Below, piece after piece: positions 34,671 through 42,081 of a stretch of DNA of 64,000 bases. The stretch covers positions 4,898,001 to 4,962,000 of the forward strand of contig NZ_CP139972.1 of assembly GCF_034424315.1 (NCBI RefSeq), written 5' to 3'. Source of the DNA: Chitinophaga sancti (GTDB lineage: Bacteria; Bacteroidota; Bacteroidia; Chitinophagales; Chitinophagaceae). Both the position numbers and the translations under genes were made by a program. Within the stretch, counting starts at the first letter, position 1. Every line of letters begins with the position of its first letter. The notes beneath the pieces are model-generated. The model had not been told where the DNA came from. It ran no database searches and saw only the letters and a program-made list of their open reading frames with translations.

Positions 34671-34909
34671 ATATATATGCTCAACGTAAACAATAAATAC
34701 CGGATTGGGCAGATTCAGCCTTTCGGCTAAAAGCTATTACGCATTGGAAAATATCCTTTTGCCCAATCCCAGCTCCGCTCTCGTCTTGAAAAAAGAGTAC
34801 TGGAATAAAAATTTCAGTACCTGTAGCATATCAGTTAACCCCAAATGTCACGAAACGTAATGCCCTATCTCTTTGCTTTATAATTATTTGCTTGTGTTTC
34901 CAACGATTA
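34635..34909 (-). ncRNA. Candidate structured RNA, about 270 nucleotides, family not assigned
   Basis: No ORF explains this 421-base gap, but the minus strand has a complete small transcription unit: a perfect -7 box at 34915-34922, a body rich in complementary segments, and a terminator hairpin at 34642-34670 followed by TTTTGTT. In the body, GGATTGGGCA near 34703-34712 pairs with TGCCCAATCC near 34760-34769 (ten pairs), enclosing AGCC-GAAA-GGCT on the minus strand. AGTACTG / CAGTAC forms another stem near 34796-34821. Segments near both ends (AAGCAAATAA and TTATTGTTT on the minus strand) can close an outer stem. It is convergent with gldB and divergent from the XRE gene. A 6S-like regulatory RNA is one possible identity; no signature of tmRNA, RNase P or SRP RNA is seen. 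Confidence 0.55.
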
Positions 34910-34914
34910 CGACA

Positions 34915-34922
34915 CAAATATA
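34915..34922 (-). promoter_or_regulatory. -7 promoter box (TATATTTG) of the candidate RNA
   Basis: Exact TAnnTTTG on the minus strand, with ATTG about 22 bases upstream (34945-34948) as a possible -33 element. There is no minus-strand gene downstream before gldB, so it must serve a non-coding transcript. Confidence 0.6.
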
Positions 34923-35019
34923 AGGACTATTTCCGAAAATAGTACAATATAATATACACATCACAATACTACTTATATTATTAAGTTGATTGTAATAAAC
35001 TTAGTTTGTTAATTGCAAT

Positions 35020-35322
35020 ATGGGTAAAGAAAAGAAGGAGCCTAAAAAGAAGGCGGTGCTTGGTCATTTTGATCACGATATTTTCCTCGAAGAATTAGGA
35101 AAACGCATAAAATTTTTAAGAAAAGACCGTGGATTCAGGTCTTACGAGACATTTGCTTATGATATTGACATCTCCCGTGTTGGAATGTCAAGGTACGAAT
35201 CAGGAAAGTTTGATGATATCCGTCTAAGCACCCTCCTGAAGATCATTGATGGGCTTGAAATGACACCGCAGGAATTCTTTGCGGAAGGTTTTACCGTTAT
35301 CACGAAGTCTGCTTCTGAATAA
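35020..35322 (+). CDS. XRE-family helix-turn-helix regulator
   Basis: A 100-residue DNA-binding protein. After a Lys-rich N-terminal tail (KKEPKKK), the helix-turn-helix domain spans about residues 24-85: GKRIKFLRKDRGF, then the turn and recognition helix around ISRVGMSRYESGKFDDIRL, and LLKIIDGLEMTPQEFF as the closing helix. The MSRYESG pattern is typical of the Cro/CI-type fold. It diverges from the candidate minus-strand RNA, so it could regulate that promoter or itself. Its partner genes are unknown; a free-standing housekeeping or mobile-element-type regulator are both possible. Confidence 0.88.
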   Translation: MGKEKKEPKKKAVLGHFDHDIFLEELGKRIKFLRKDRGFRSYETFAYDIDISRVGMSRYESGKFDDIRLSTLLKIIDGLEMTPQEFFAEGFTVITKSASE

Positions 35323-35339
35323 ATTCATTCAAGCCGCCG

Positions 35340-37085
35340 TTATTTACCTCTTAGCTGTTTTACCATTTCGGCAGTGACGGTTGTTTCTTCATGATTGAAC
35401 CTATCCTTGATATATGCCACTATAGATGCTACTGCCTGATCATCCAGGAATGCACCATGTGCCGGCATCACACCATCGAAGGTTTTTCCATTCACAACAA
35501 TCTTTCCTTTTAATCCATTCAGTACGATGCTGATCAATTGTTCCCTGGTACCTGCAAGATAAGGAGAGCCTGCTAATGCTGGGTAGCGGTTATTATCTCC
35601 TTTTCCATCCCGTTGGTGACAGGTAGCGCAATAAGAATTGTATAGCATCCAGCCATGCATTTCACTGGCTTTGCCTACCATATCCAGTAGGGGATCTGGT
35701 GTCTTGATATAAGTACGTGATTTTCGTGCTTCCATCGCCGTGAGTTGCCCCGTATTGAAGGTTTGTTTATCGCCTATATACATCACTCTCCATATTCTTC
35801 CTTTGTTAGATTCTGCTATGTACAGGGAGCCATCCGGGCCAGTAGCCAGGCCCATGGGGCGATAGCGGGCATCGCTGGTATTGAATACGGTATCTGTGCC
35901 GGTGAAGCCATCTGCGAATACTTCCCACTTACCAGTGGGCTTGCCTTTTTCAAAAGGAACAAAACATACGATGTAACCAGCCTGTGGATAAGGCGCTCTG
36001 TCTGTAGAGCCGTGAAAAGCCACGAAGCAGCCATTCTTATATCTTTCAGGAAACTGATTGCCTTCGTAGAATAAGAGATCCATTGGTGCCCAGTGGCCGG
36101 GAAAGCCCATGAGGGGTACATCAAAACTATCAGCTCTGGCCGTGATCTTTCCATCGCCACCATAAGCGGGCGACAGGATGTTTTTGCCCTGCATATGATC
36201 ATAATAAGCATAGGGCCAACCAAAATTGGAATGTGGTGTTACTTTCAGCAATGGTTCAGAAGGTAGTACTGCTGCCTGCCAGGCGGAGAATAGATTCGGG
36301 TAGCGGTTATGGAAGTTATCCATACCATTCATGGCAACATATAATGTATGGTCCAGCGGACTCCAGGCCAGGCCCAGGGCACTACGAATGCCTGTAGCAT
36401 ACAATTCGCCATCATCCTGTGTCTGCCCTTTTTTGTCGGCATCAAATTGCCAGATACCGCCATGTTTCTGTAGGTCAGGTGCGGGATCAAGGCCTTTGCC
36501 ACCGGGCATTCCGGCAGGACCTGCAGTGTTTATATCCTGTGCAGCATCTGTAGGTGCACCAAATGGAACATAAATATGGCCATCATGATCGAAGGCCAAA
36601 GGTTTTGCGCTATGCCAGTGTTTAAAGAGGGCAGTATCTGTATCGGTGATGATGGTATCTGTTGGGGCATCTGGTATTAACTGACCAGGGCTAAGTTTAG
36701 TACGTAATACATATTTAACGGTCGAGAAATACAGATACCCTTTGTAGATATTCATGCCTGCGGGTAACCCTCCTTCATCCTCGTAGTCACCAAAATAAGC
36801 CACGACATCTGCTTTGCCATCTCCGTTTTTATCCCTAAGGACTACCGTGCCTCCACGCCCTTCCAGTTGTTCATTGTAGGCTAGTTTCACATAGATATCC
36901 CCATTTCCATTTACTGCCAGGTGACGAGCCGGTCCTATACCTTGCGTCACTGTTACTGCAGCAAAACTATCTGGTAAGAGCAGACCTCCGTTATCAGGAT
37001 CGGGTATGGGTAAAGCAGGAGGATGTACAACAGAAGATTTACAATGGGAAAATGCCAGCAATAGCAGGAGAAGGGAACGAGACAT
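35340..37085 (-). CDS. PQQ-type sugar/sorbosone dehydrogenase with C-terminal cytochrome c domain (lipoprotein)
   Basis: A 581-residue secreted protein. The ATG at 37085 gives a signal peptide MSRSLLLLLLAFSHC with a lipobox-like end, so it is probably a lipoprotein. The central part (about 40-470) is a six-bladed beta-propeller of the soluble glucose/sorbosone dehydrogenase type, with WSPLDHTLYVAMNGMD, NFGWPYAYYDH, VPLMGFPGHWAPMDL and GLATGPDGSLYIAESNKGRIWRV (blade repeats). The C-terminal 100 residues are a class I cytochrome c: YCATCHQRDGKGD holds the CxxCH heme site and GVMPAHG the axial Met. It likely oxidises sugars or aldoses in the periplasm and passes electrons to heme. A longer upstream frame is rejected because it lacks a signal peptide start. 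Confidence 0.88.
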   Translation of the reverse strand: MSRSLLLLLLAFSHCKSSVVHPPALPIPDPDNGGLLLPDSFAAVTVTQGIGPARHLAVNGNGDIYVKLAYNEQLEGRGGTVVLRDKNGDGKADVVAYFGDYEDEGGLPAGMNIYKGYLYFSTVKYVLRTKLSPGQLIPDAPTDTIITDTDTALFKHWHSAKPLAFDHDGHIYVPFGAPTDAAQDINTAGPAGMPGGKGLDPAPDLQKHGGIWQFDADKKGQTQDDGELYATGIRSALGLAWSPLDHTLYVAMNGMDNFHNRYPNLFSAWQAAVLPSEPLLKVTPHSNFGWPYAYYDHMQGKNILSPAYGGDGKITARADSFDVPLMGFPGHWAPMDLLFYEGNQFPERYKNGCFVAFHGSTDRAPYPQAGYIVCFVPFEKGKPTGKWEVFADGFTGTDTVFNTSDARYRPMGLATGPDGSLYIAESNKGRIWRVMYIGDKQTFNTGQLTAMEARKSRTYIKTPDPLLDMVGKASEMHGWMLYNSYCATCHQRDGKGDNNRYPALAGSPYLAGTREQLISIVLNGLKGKIVVNGKTFDGVMPAHGAFLDDQAVASIVAYIKDRFNHEETTVTAEMVKQLRGK

Positions 37086-37228
37086 GGAATCTTGATTTTG
37101 GTAGACCTGTGCGAAAATAACATTCATGAAAAAGAGAGATTCATCCAAAAAAGATGAAACCTATTTTCAGCAAAATAGCCATCAGGCAGTTGCCTGCCAT
37201 AGCCAATAAGACCTGTATATTCAGTAAA

Positions 37229-37615
37229 TCAATTTAGCTTAAAGGGCACAATCATTTGAAACTCCGGGATTTTAACCTCGAACAGTTTTTTGTTAAGTTG
37301 ATTTTCCATCTGGTAGGTACCATACATTTTTCCGATCTCTGTACGCAGGTTGGAACCTGATACGTACTGATAGCTTTCGGTGGGGGCCAGTAGTGGTTGT
37401 ACACCAACTACGCCTTCTCCTTCTACTTCACGGTGTGTACCGTTAGAGTCAATGATGTACCAGTGACGGCGCAATAACTTTATGGGAAAGGTATTATTGT
37501 TTTCGATAGTAATACGGTAGGCGAACATAAATTCACTACCAATCGGATTAGAATAATCCGGTTGATAAAATGTTTCCACGCTGATGGTGATTCCGTCTGT
37601 TACTTTTTTTACCAT
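37229..37615 (-). CDS. apaG: ApaG family protein
   Basis: A 128-residue protein of the ApaG/DUF525 family, a fibronectin-III-like beta sandwich also found as a domain in eukaryotic F-box proteins. Family features are ISVETFYQPDYSNP, FMFAYRITIENNN, LLRRHWYIIDSNGTHREVEGEGVVGVQP and the C-terminal MYGTYQMEN. The bacterial role is not well defined; it has been tied to cobalt and magnesium resistance and to Ap4A metabolism in proteobacteria. The ATG at 37615 gives the normal family length; a GTG at 37633 would add six residues. Confidence 0.93.
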   Translation of the reverse strand: MVKKVTDGITISVETFYQPDYSNPIGSEFMFAYRITIENNNTFPIKLLRRHWYIIDSNGTHREVEGEGVVGVQPLLAPTESYQYVSGSNLRTEIGKMYGTYQMENQLNKKLFEVKIPEFQMIVPFKLN

Positions 37616-37734
37616 AGAACACCTCCGTTTCACGTAAAAATAAGCAAAATATATCCAGTGTTGTTAAAAATTTAATGCGGGCTCAGACTTTAACACTTTC
37701 TTGTAAATTACTTAAATATTTGCCTATCAAGCAC

Positions 37735-38061
37735 TTAACTAAATACCACCCTGCTCGTAATACTTGTATTGTTCTCCGCGGCCCGGGCTGCTACCTCAAA
37801 ACGGTTTGCGTAGTACCCTACTTTTTTACATTCCCAGAGGTAACGCCAGAGAAAGGGGATCAGGCCCAGCTCCTGGTATTGCATAATATGACACACTTCG
37901 TGGCGCACCCACCATGGCTGGCGCAAAAATTCCTTACGGGTTACGCCATGGAGATGAATGGTTTTTCCAATTACCATGGCAATGGATGTGCTTTTCATCC
38001 GGCGGGCAGCCAGATGGGCTATGAATGACCTCTCTTTGATATGGCAGACAAGTTTTTCCAT
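37735..38061 (-). CDS. Small zincin-like protein (HEVCH motif)
   Basis: A 108-residue protein with WWVRHEVCHIMQYQELG, where H-E-V-C-H matches the HExxH zinc-binding motif of metallopeptidases. The flanking hydrophobic residues and the following FLWRYLWE suggest a minimal zincin helix pair, as in DUF4157-like families. There is no signal peptide. The third zinc ligand cannot be placed with certainty; a downstream Glu or His is expected. A comparable open frame exists on the plus strand over the same bases, but the minus frame has the catalytic motif and better family logic. The substrate is unknown. Confidence 0.65.
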   Translation of the reverse strand: MEKLVCHIKERSFIAHLAARRMKSTSIAMVIGKTIHLHGVTRKEFLRQPWWVRHEVCHIMQYQELGLIPFLWRYLWECKKVGYYANRFEVAARAAENNTSITSRVVFS

Positions 38062-38143
38062 TACATTATAAAAATACGAATCAATTTTTTATATCCGTCG
38101 CAGCGGCAAAAATCATGCGCAGTCAAGGTATCACCTTAATAAA

Positions 38144-38180
38144 TACAAAATGCTTTTGCCATGAGCAAAAGCATTTTGTA
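38144..38180 (-). terminator. Terminator after the barrel/YceI/heme-lipoprotein operon
   Basis: TACAAAATGCTTTTGC pairs perfectly with GCAAAAGCATTTTGTA around five bases, 20 bases after the minus-strand stop at 38201. Confidence 0.88.
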
Positions 38181-38200
38181 TCCAATAGTTAGCTAATTTT

Positions 38201-39121
38201 CTACAATGAAAATCTCCTGGAGATATTGAATCCCCATCTAAACTGACCTTGTAACCAGGAAGTGGTGGTTTCAGGAATGAACTGATTTTCCAGTATAGCA
38301 GTTGAGTTGGTAAAGTTGATATGGAATACGTGTCCACCGGTCTCGATCTCCAATCCTACTGACAGTGGGTTGTACAATTCACGACCTTGTTTCTTGAAAT
38401 AATCTTTCGTTTGCTGACTGCGGAAGGGGTAGAAGTATTCCACCAGTAATGCCATGCGGTTGCTGAATTTCAAACGGCCGCCGCCGCCAATTGCGAAGAC
38501 GTCATTTTCGTCCATATACGTTACCCGGTTGCGGTGAACCAATGTAGGTAAGAGTGCCAATGACAGGCTGCGATTGAATTTCCGGCCAATGATCACCTGT
38601 CCGGTATAAGATACGCGATCACTGAATTTATCAAAATAGGCAGCATCAGATTTTACGGTGCTGGATGTTGCACCGCTGGCTACGGTATTGCCAAAGAGTG
38701 TAACAGTAATGGGTATATGATCATCAGTTGTCTGTGTGATCAGCTGGTACTTGGCCAGGGCTTCATATAGCTGGGTAAGACCGCCAGACCCTTTTGAGCG
38801 GGATAAACCCAGCATCAGGCGATCGCTTACCCCATATTCAAATGCGATACGGATATCGGAAGAGTTGTCTAACCCAAACGCTGTTTTACCACCACCGAAT
38901 TCACCGCCGATATCACCAAAGCGGTGATCTACACGAAAATCCAGTTCATGCTTTTTAAGAGTTTCTATTGAATTGCCCTGAATGATACGGGTCGATTTGA
39001 ATGTTGCAATAACAGGTTCATGCTTCCTAATACTATCCTGAAACATGTTGGCCAGATCATCCTGCGCAAAAGCGCTCAGGCTGCAGCCACAGCCCAGCAA
39101 TAACAGATATATTTGCTTCAT
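38201..39121 (-). CDS. Predicted outer-membrane barrel of the DUF5777 type
   Basis: A 306-residue protein with a signal peptide (cleavage near SAFAQ, residue 20) and a mature part of beta strands ending in an aromatic/basic tail (GFNISRRFSL). Conserved-looking features are TFKSTRIIQGNSIETLKKHELDFRVDHRFGDIGG and GLDNSSDIRIAFEYG, which I associate with the DUF5777 beta-barrel family; this name is from memory of the pattern, not a search. It is last in an operon after YceI and a small Cys-rich lipoprotein. A GT repeat sits just before its start codon. Its role with the two partners is unknown; an outer-membrane conduit is a reasonable guess. Confidence 0.72.
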   Translation of the reverse strand: MKQIYLLLLGCGCSLSAFAQDDLANMFQDSIRKHEPVIATFKSTRIIQGNSIETLKKHELDFRVDHRFGDIGGEFGGGKTAFGLDNSSDIRIAFEYGVSDRLMLGLSRSKGSGGLTQLYEALAKYQLITQTTDDHIPITVTLFGNTVASGATSSTVKSDAAYFDKFSDRVSYTGQVIIGRKFNRSLSLALLPTLVHRNRVTYMDENDVFAIGGGGRLKFSNRMALLVEYFYPFRSQQTKDYFKKQGRELYNPLSVGLEIETGGHVFHINFTNSTAILENQFIPETTTSWLQGQFRWGFNISRRFSL

Positions 39122-39129
39122 AGAAGAGT

Positions 39130-39146
39130 TGTGTGTGTGTGTGTGT
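39130..39146. repeat. GT dinucleotide repeat before the barrel gene
   Basis: Eight GT units (39131-39146, preceded by T) in the 38-base gap between the YceI gene and the DUF5777-type gene, eight bases before the ATG at 39121 on the minus strand. Length changes by slippage could alter translation of the barrel. Confidence 0.85.
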
Positions 39147-39159
39147 TGTTTTAAATGGT

Positions 39160-39708
39160 TCAGGATGCTGGTAAATAGGCCCCTTTTACGGTGACTTCTA
39201 TTACCTCTGCAATGTTTTTCACTACGAGCGTTGGTACTTTGATTTTGTGATCTACCAATTTCACATTGAATTTGGCATCGAGGCTTGGTTTACCGTCTTT
39301 GACGGTGATGGTTCCTTTTTCGTGATACACTTTATCTACACCGTGCATATTCATTGTGCCTTCTACTATTACAGGATAGGTGCCATCCTTATGCAGGTCG
39401 GGCACTTCCAGGATTTTCCCTTTAAATTCTGCAGTAGGATATTTGTCGCTTTCCAGGTAGTTTTCATTGAAGTGTTCTTCCATCAGTGACTTTTTGAATT
39501 TAAAAGTGTTGATGGTTACTTTAAAGTATACGGCACCTGTTTTTCCATTGATGGCGGATACGGCTTTATTGGTTACAGCATCAATGTCTTCCATGGGCGT
39601 AGCTGAGAAGAAAGACAGGCTTGTGTTTTTGCAGGAATAGATGTCCTGTGCAAGGGTGCGCAGCTGTAACAAGAGCATGGTTGTCAACAGCACAATGCAA
39701 TTTTTCAT
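39160..39708 (-). CDS. YceI-family periplasmic lipid-binding protein
   Basis: A 182-residue protein with a signal peptide (MKNCIVLLTTMLLLQLRTLAQ) and a lipocalin-like YceI fold that in relatives binds long polyisoprenoid or amide lipids. Visible features are the ISFFSATPMEDIDAVTN-like opening (SLSFFSATPMEDI), FKKSLMEEHFNENYLESDKYPTAEFKGKI, which is the family signature, and VEGTMNMHGVDK. It lies between the CX4CH lipoprotein and the barrel on the minus strand. Such a set suggests lipid or quinone transfer to the outer membrane, though this is inference. Confidence 0.92.
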   Translation of the reverse strand: MKNCIVLLTTMLLLQLRTLAQDIYSCKNTSLSFFSATPMEDIDAVTNKAVSAINGKTGAVYFKVTINTFKFKKSLMEEHFNENYLESDKYPTAEFKGKILEVPDLHKDGTYPVIVEGTMNMHGVDKVYHEKGTITVKDGKPSLDAKFNVKLVDHKIKVPTLVVKNIAEVIEVTVKGAYLPAS

Positions 39709-39742
39709 TGTTTTACTTTTTTAGGATTTTTTGAATAGCAAC

Positions 39743-40126
39743 TTATTCAGGCATTCCATGAGAGATCCAGCAGTTGATAGAATCTTTCATACCCTGCCTT
39801 AATTTGGTAGAACCGGGAGGCATGTCGGCATCCGCACCCGTTACACGTGATTTCCAGAGGGTTTCATTGCTGGCGATGTAAGCCTTGATACCTGCGTAAG
39901 TGGTGAAATTTGTAGATGCTGTAGATCCGGTTCCTTTGTGGCATCCTCTGCTTGTACATTTATCTGAAACTGCGGTCAGAATGTAAGCAGAAGTGATAAC
40001 TGCGGTGTCGCAAGCGTTAACAGTGATTCCTGAGTCGGGAGCTGGTGCTTTTTCGGCAGTACATCCGTAGACGAGCAGGCTTAATAATAACACTGCCAAC
40101 ACAAGTGTTTGGATAGGTCTTTTCAT
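39743..40126 (-). CDS. Small lipoprotein with CX4CH heme-like motif
   Basis: A 127-residue protein with a lipoprotein signal (hydrophobic LVLAVLLLSLLVYGC, lipobox at about residue 22). The mature part has DKCTSRGCHKGTG, a Cys-x4-Cys-His that resembles a cytochrome c attachment site with a longer spacer, then DADMPPGSTKLRQ with a Met that could be the second axial ligand, and a final NCWISHGMPE. It looks like a shortened class I cytochrome c. The CX4CH form needs experimental proof of heme. The ATG at 40126 is chosen over a TTG at 40138. It heads an operon with YceI and a barrel protein. Confidence 0.78.
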   Translation of the reverse strand: MKRPIQTLVLAVLLLSLLVYGCTAEKAPAPDSGITVNACDTAVITSAYILTAVSDKCTSRGCHKGTGSTASTNFTTYAGIKAYIASNETLWKSRVTGADADMPPGSTKLRQGMKDSINCWISHGMPE

Positions 40127-40219
40127 TTGGTCATTCAATGGCAGGTTTTGTCCGGCCAGGTCTTTTTAATATGGTCGCAAGATGGCTATTTTGAGTATTG
40201 ACACGATTACATGTTGAAA

Positions 40220-40227
40220 CAAATATA
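40220..40227 (-). promoter_or_regulatory. -7 promoter box (TATATTTG) of the lipoprotein-YceI-barrel operon
   Basis: Exact TAnnTTTG on the minus strand, 93 bases before the ATG at 40126, in the region divergent from murF. No -33 element is clear. Confidence 0.5.
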
Positions 40228-40384
40228 GAGGATATATTTATAACTAGTATTTCATTTTTCACGGGAAATTTGGGGGGATTTTTGCGGTGTAAAGGGTGTA
40301 GGTTGGTGTCTGCGCCCGTCTGATTTTTAAAGGGCCAGATTACAAAACTGCATTTTTAAAGAATAATGAAATTGATATATACAT

Positions 40385-40392
40385 TACATTTG
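40385..40392 (+). promoter_or_regulatory. -7 promoter box (TACATTTG) directly before murF
   Basis: Exact TAnnTTTG ending five bases before the murF ATG, so transcription would start at or next to the start codon. A -33 element is not clear. Confidence 0.55.
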
Positions 40393-40397
40393 TTTCT

Positions 40398-41678
40398 ATG
40401 AACATAGCGCAGTTATACGAAGTTTATCGCAATCATCCATCTATACAGACTGATACACGCCAGCTTAAGCAAGGCGACATTTTCTTTGCACTGAAAGGCC
40501 CCAATTTTAACGGGAACGCCTATGCAGCTGCCGCCCTGGAAGCAGGTGCTGTACTGGCAGTGATAGATGAAGCTGAATATAATACTCAGCCTGAAAGAAT
40601 GATGTTGACGACAGATGTGCTGTCTACCCTGCAGCAGCTGGCCTTACATCACCGCAAGCAATTGAAAATTCCTTTCCTTGCTATTACTGGTACGAATGGC
40701 AAAACGACTACCAAGGAACTGGTAAGCACGGTGCTGGCAGCAGAGTTCAAAACAACCGCCACTATTGGCAATCTCAATAATCATATTGGCGTGCCACTAA
40801 CCATTCTGCGTATACCTGCAGATGCTGAGATTGCAGTGATTGAAATGGGAGCGAATCATGAACATGAAATAGAAGCTTATTGCAAAATTGCACTGCCTAC
40901 CCATGGTATCATTACTAATATTGGTAAGGCACACCTGGAGGGTTTTGGTAGTCCTGAAGGCGTGCGTCGTGCCAAGGGTGAGTTGTACGATTTTCTGAGA
41001 GCCAATGAGGGTACTGTATTTTTATGTAATGAGTATCCGTATTTGCTTGAAATGAGTAAGGGTATACCACAGGTGATCACTTACGGCCAGAAAGATGCCA
41101 CATATACAGGTGATCCGATTGCTGATACTGCATTACTGAGTGTGAAAGTAACGAGTAATGAAGCGACCGGATTGATTCCTACACAACTGGTAGGTGCTTA
41201 TAATTTTCCGAATGTAATGGCAGCAGTCGCTGTAGGTTTATACTTCAACATTCCGGGTGAAACGATTCGTGAAGCGATTGCGGGTTATGTACCTTCCAAC
41301 AATCGTTCGCAGGTGATCAAACAAGGTACGAATACTGTGATCATGGATGCTTACAATGCAAACCCATCCAGTATGAAAGCGGCAATTGAAAACTTTGCTG
41401 GGATTGAAGCTGCACAGAAAGTACTGTTGCTAGGTGGTATGATGGAATTAGGTCCTGATAGTGTAGATGAGCACCAGGCCCTGGTCGATTTATTACAGCG
41501 CACTCATTGGCATGCCGTTGTATTGGTAGGTGGTGATTTCAGTAAGGTAAAGCATCCCTACATATATATGGAAACTGCGGCAGCAGCAGCTGAATGGCTG
41601 AGGCACCAGGAGTTTACGGATACGTATATATTGATTAAGGGATCGAGAAGTATGGGCATGGAGAAGGTCATTCAGTAA
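40398..41678 (+). CDS. murF: UDP-N-acetylmuramoyl-tripeptide-D-alanyl-D-alanine ligase
   Basis: A 426-residue cytoplasmic ligase that adds D-Ala-D-Ala to the UDP-MurNAc-tripeptide, the last step of the soluble peptidoglycan precursor. Visible features are the N-terminal DTRQLKQGDIFFALKG, the ATP loop AITGTNGKTTTKEL, VIEMGANHEHEIE, TNIGKAHLEGFGS and the MurF-specific MDAYNANPSSMKAAI. The C-terminal domain has LLGGMMELG. A second MurF domain is fused to Alr 7 kb downstream; this stand-alone copy keeps the canonical motifs and is the likelier main enzyme. The promoter is almost leaderless. Confidence 0.95.
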   Translation: MNIAQLYEVYRNHPSIQTDTRQLKQGDIFFALKGPNFNGNAYAAAALEAGAVLAVIDEAEYNTQPERMMLTTDVLSTLQQLALHHRKQLKIPFLAITGTNGKTTTKELVSTVLAAEFKTTATIGNLNNHIGVPLTILRIPADAEIAVIEMGANHEHEIEAYCKIALPTHGIITNIGKAHLEGFGSPEGVRRAKGELYDFLRANEGTVFLCNEYPYLLEMSKGIPQVITYGQKDATYTGDPIADTALLSVKVTSNEATGLIPTQLVGAYNFPNVMAAVAVGLYFNIPGETIREAIAGYVPSNNRSQVIKQGTNTVIMDAYNANPSSMKAAIENFAGIEAAQKVLLLGGMMELGPDSVDEHQALVDLLQRTHWHAVVLVGGDFSKVKHPYIYMETAAAAAEWLRHQEFTDTYILIKGSRSMGMEKVIQ

Positions 41679-41691
41679 GTTCTTTGTTGTG

Positions 41692-41723
41692 ATCTATTCC
41701 TGCTACGGCGGGAATAGATTTTA
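41692..41723 (+). terminator. Terminator after murF
   Basis: ATCTATTCCTGC pairs with GCGGGAATAGAT around TACG, followed by TTTTAT, 14 bases after the stop codon. Confidence 0.8.
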
Positions 41724-41727
41724 TAAT

Positions 41728-41763
41728 AAAAAAAGAGACCTGCAAGCTAAAAAACCCGCAGGT
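41728..41763 (-). terminator. Minus-strand terminator near the small ORF
   Basis: On the minus strand ACCTGC / GCAGGT forms a stem around 14 bases, followed by CTCTTTTTTT. It faces a transcript coming from higher coordinates, where the 38-codon ORF lies 51 bases away. Confidence 0.55.
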
Positions 41764-41813
41764 GTTCATAACCTATGCCAACTTTAGAGTATCTTGAAAT
41801 ACCTTACCTGTAT

Positions 41814-41930
41814 TCATTTTCCAATGAATGAGGCAGATACAATATGTTTAAGGTAATTATTAGTGGTAGTCTTTTTCTTTTGGTTGTGTAATTTAAAATT
41901 CTTAGGTATATCGATAATGATCGTTTGCAT
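41814..41930 (-). CDS. Possible small protein of 38 residues
   Basis: An ATG-initiated frame of 38 codons on the minus strand beginning MQTIIIDIPKNFK and then Lys/Thr/Asn-rich. It lies in a 403-base gap and is followed 51 bases later by a minus-strand terminator, which supports a transcript. The opening resembles the first strand of some small antitoxin-type proteins, but no family can be claimed. The promoter is not obvious: GTTATTTG and AGGATTTG sequences upstream each miss the -7 consensus at two positions. It may also be the 3' untranslated region of the epimerase gene or a degraded gene. Confidence 0.35.
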   Translation of the reverse strand: MQTIIIDIPKNFKLHNQKKKTTTNNYLKHIVSASFIGK

Positions 41931-42081
41931 TTCCCGAACATTCCCAAGTTACAAATCCTAACAAATAACTATGACGATTGTTTAAAAATGTTTTTCTTTT
42001 TGAAATTAACGTGTTTCCTACGGTGTCTGTAGAATACCTACGTAACCAGATAAAAGACGGATTTAAAAATTCTGGAAATTC

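Larger units (their letters stand above)
41679..42081. other. Gap between murF and the epimerase gene
   Basis: This AT-rich 403-base stretch holds the murF terminator, a minus-strand terminator and the 38-codon ORF. The part from 41935 to 42081 shows nothing else I can support. Confidence 0.5.

Noticed and set aside
27711..37135. Sequence CATTCATGAAA seen at about 27712, 34601 and 37125
   Set aside because: Only about 11 bases are shared, centred on the palindrome TTCATGAA in AT-rich gaps, with no extended similarity or fixed position relative to genes.
37675..38028. A 117-codon plus-strand frame opposite the zincin-like gene
   Set aside because: It has no recognisable motif, while the minus-strand frame has an HExxH helix and plausible start.
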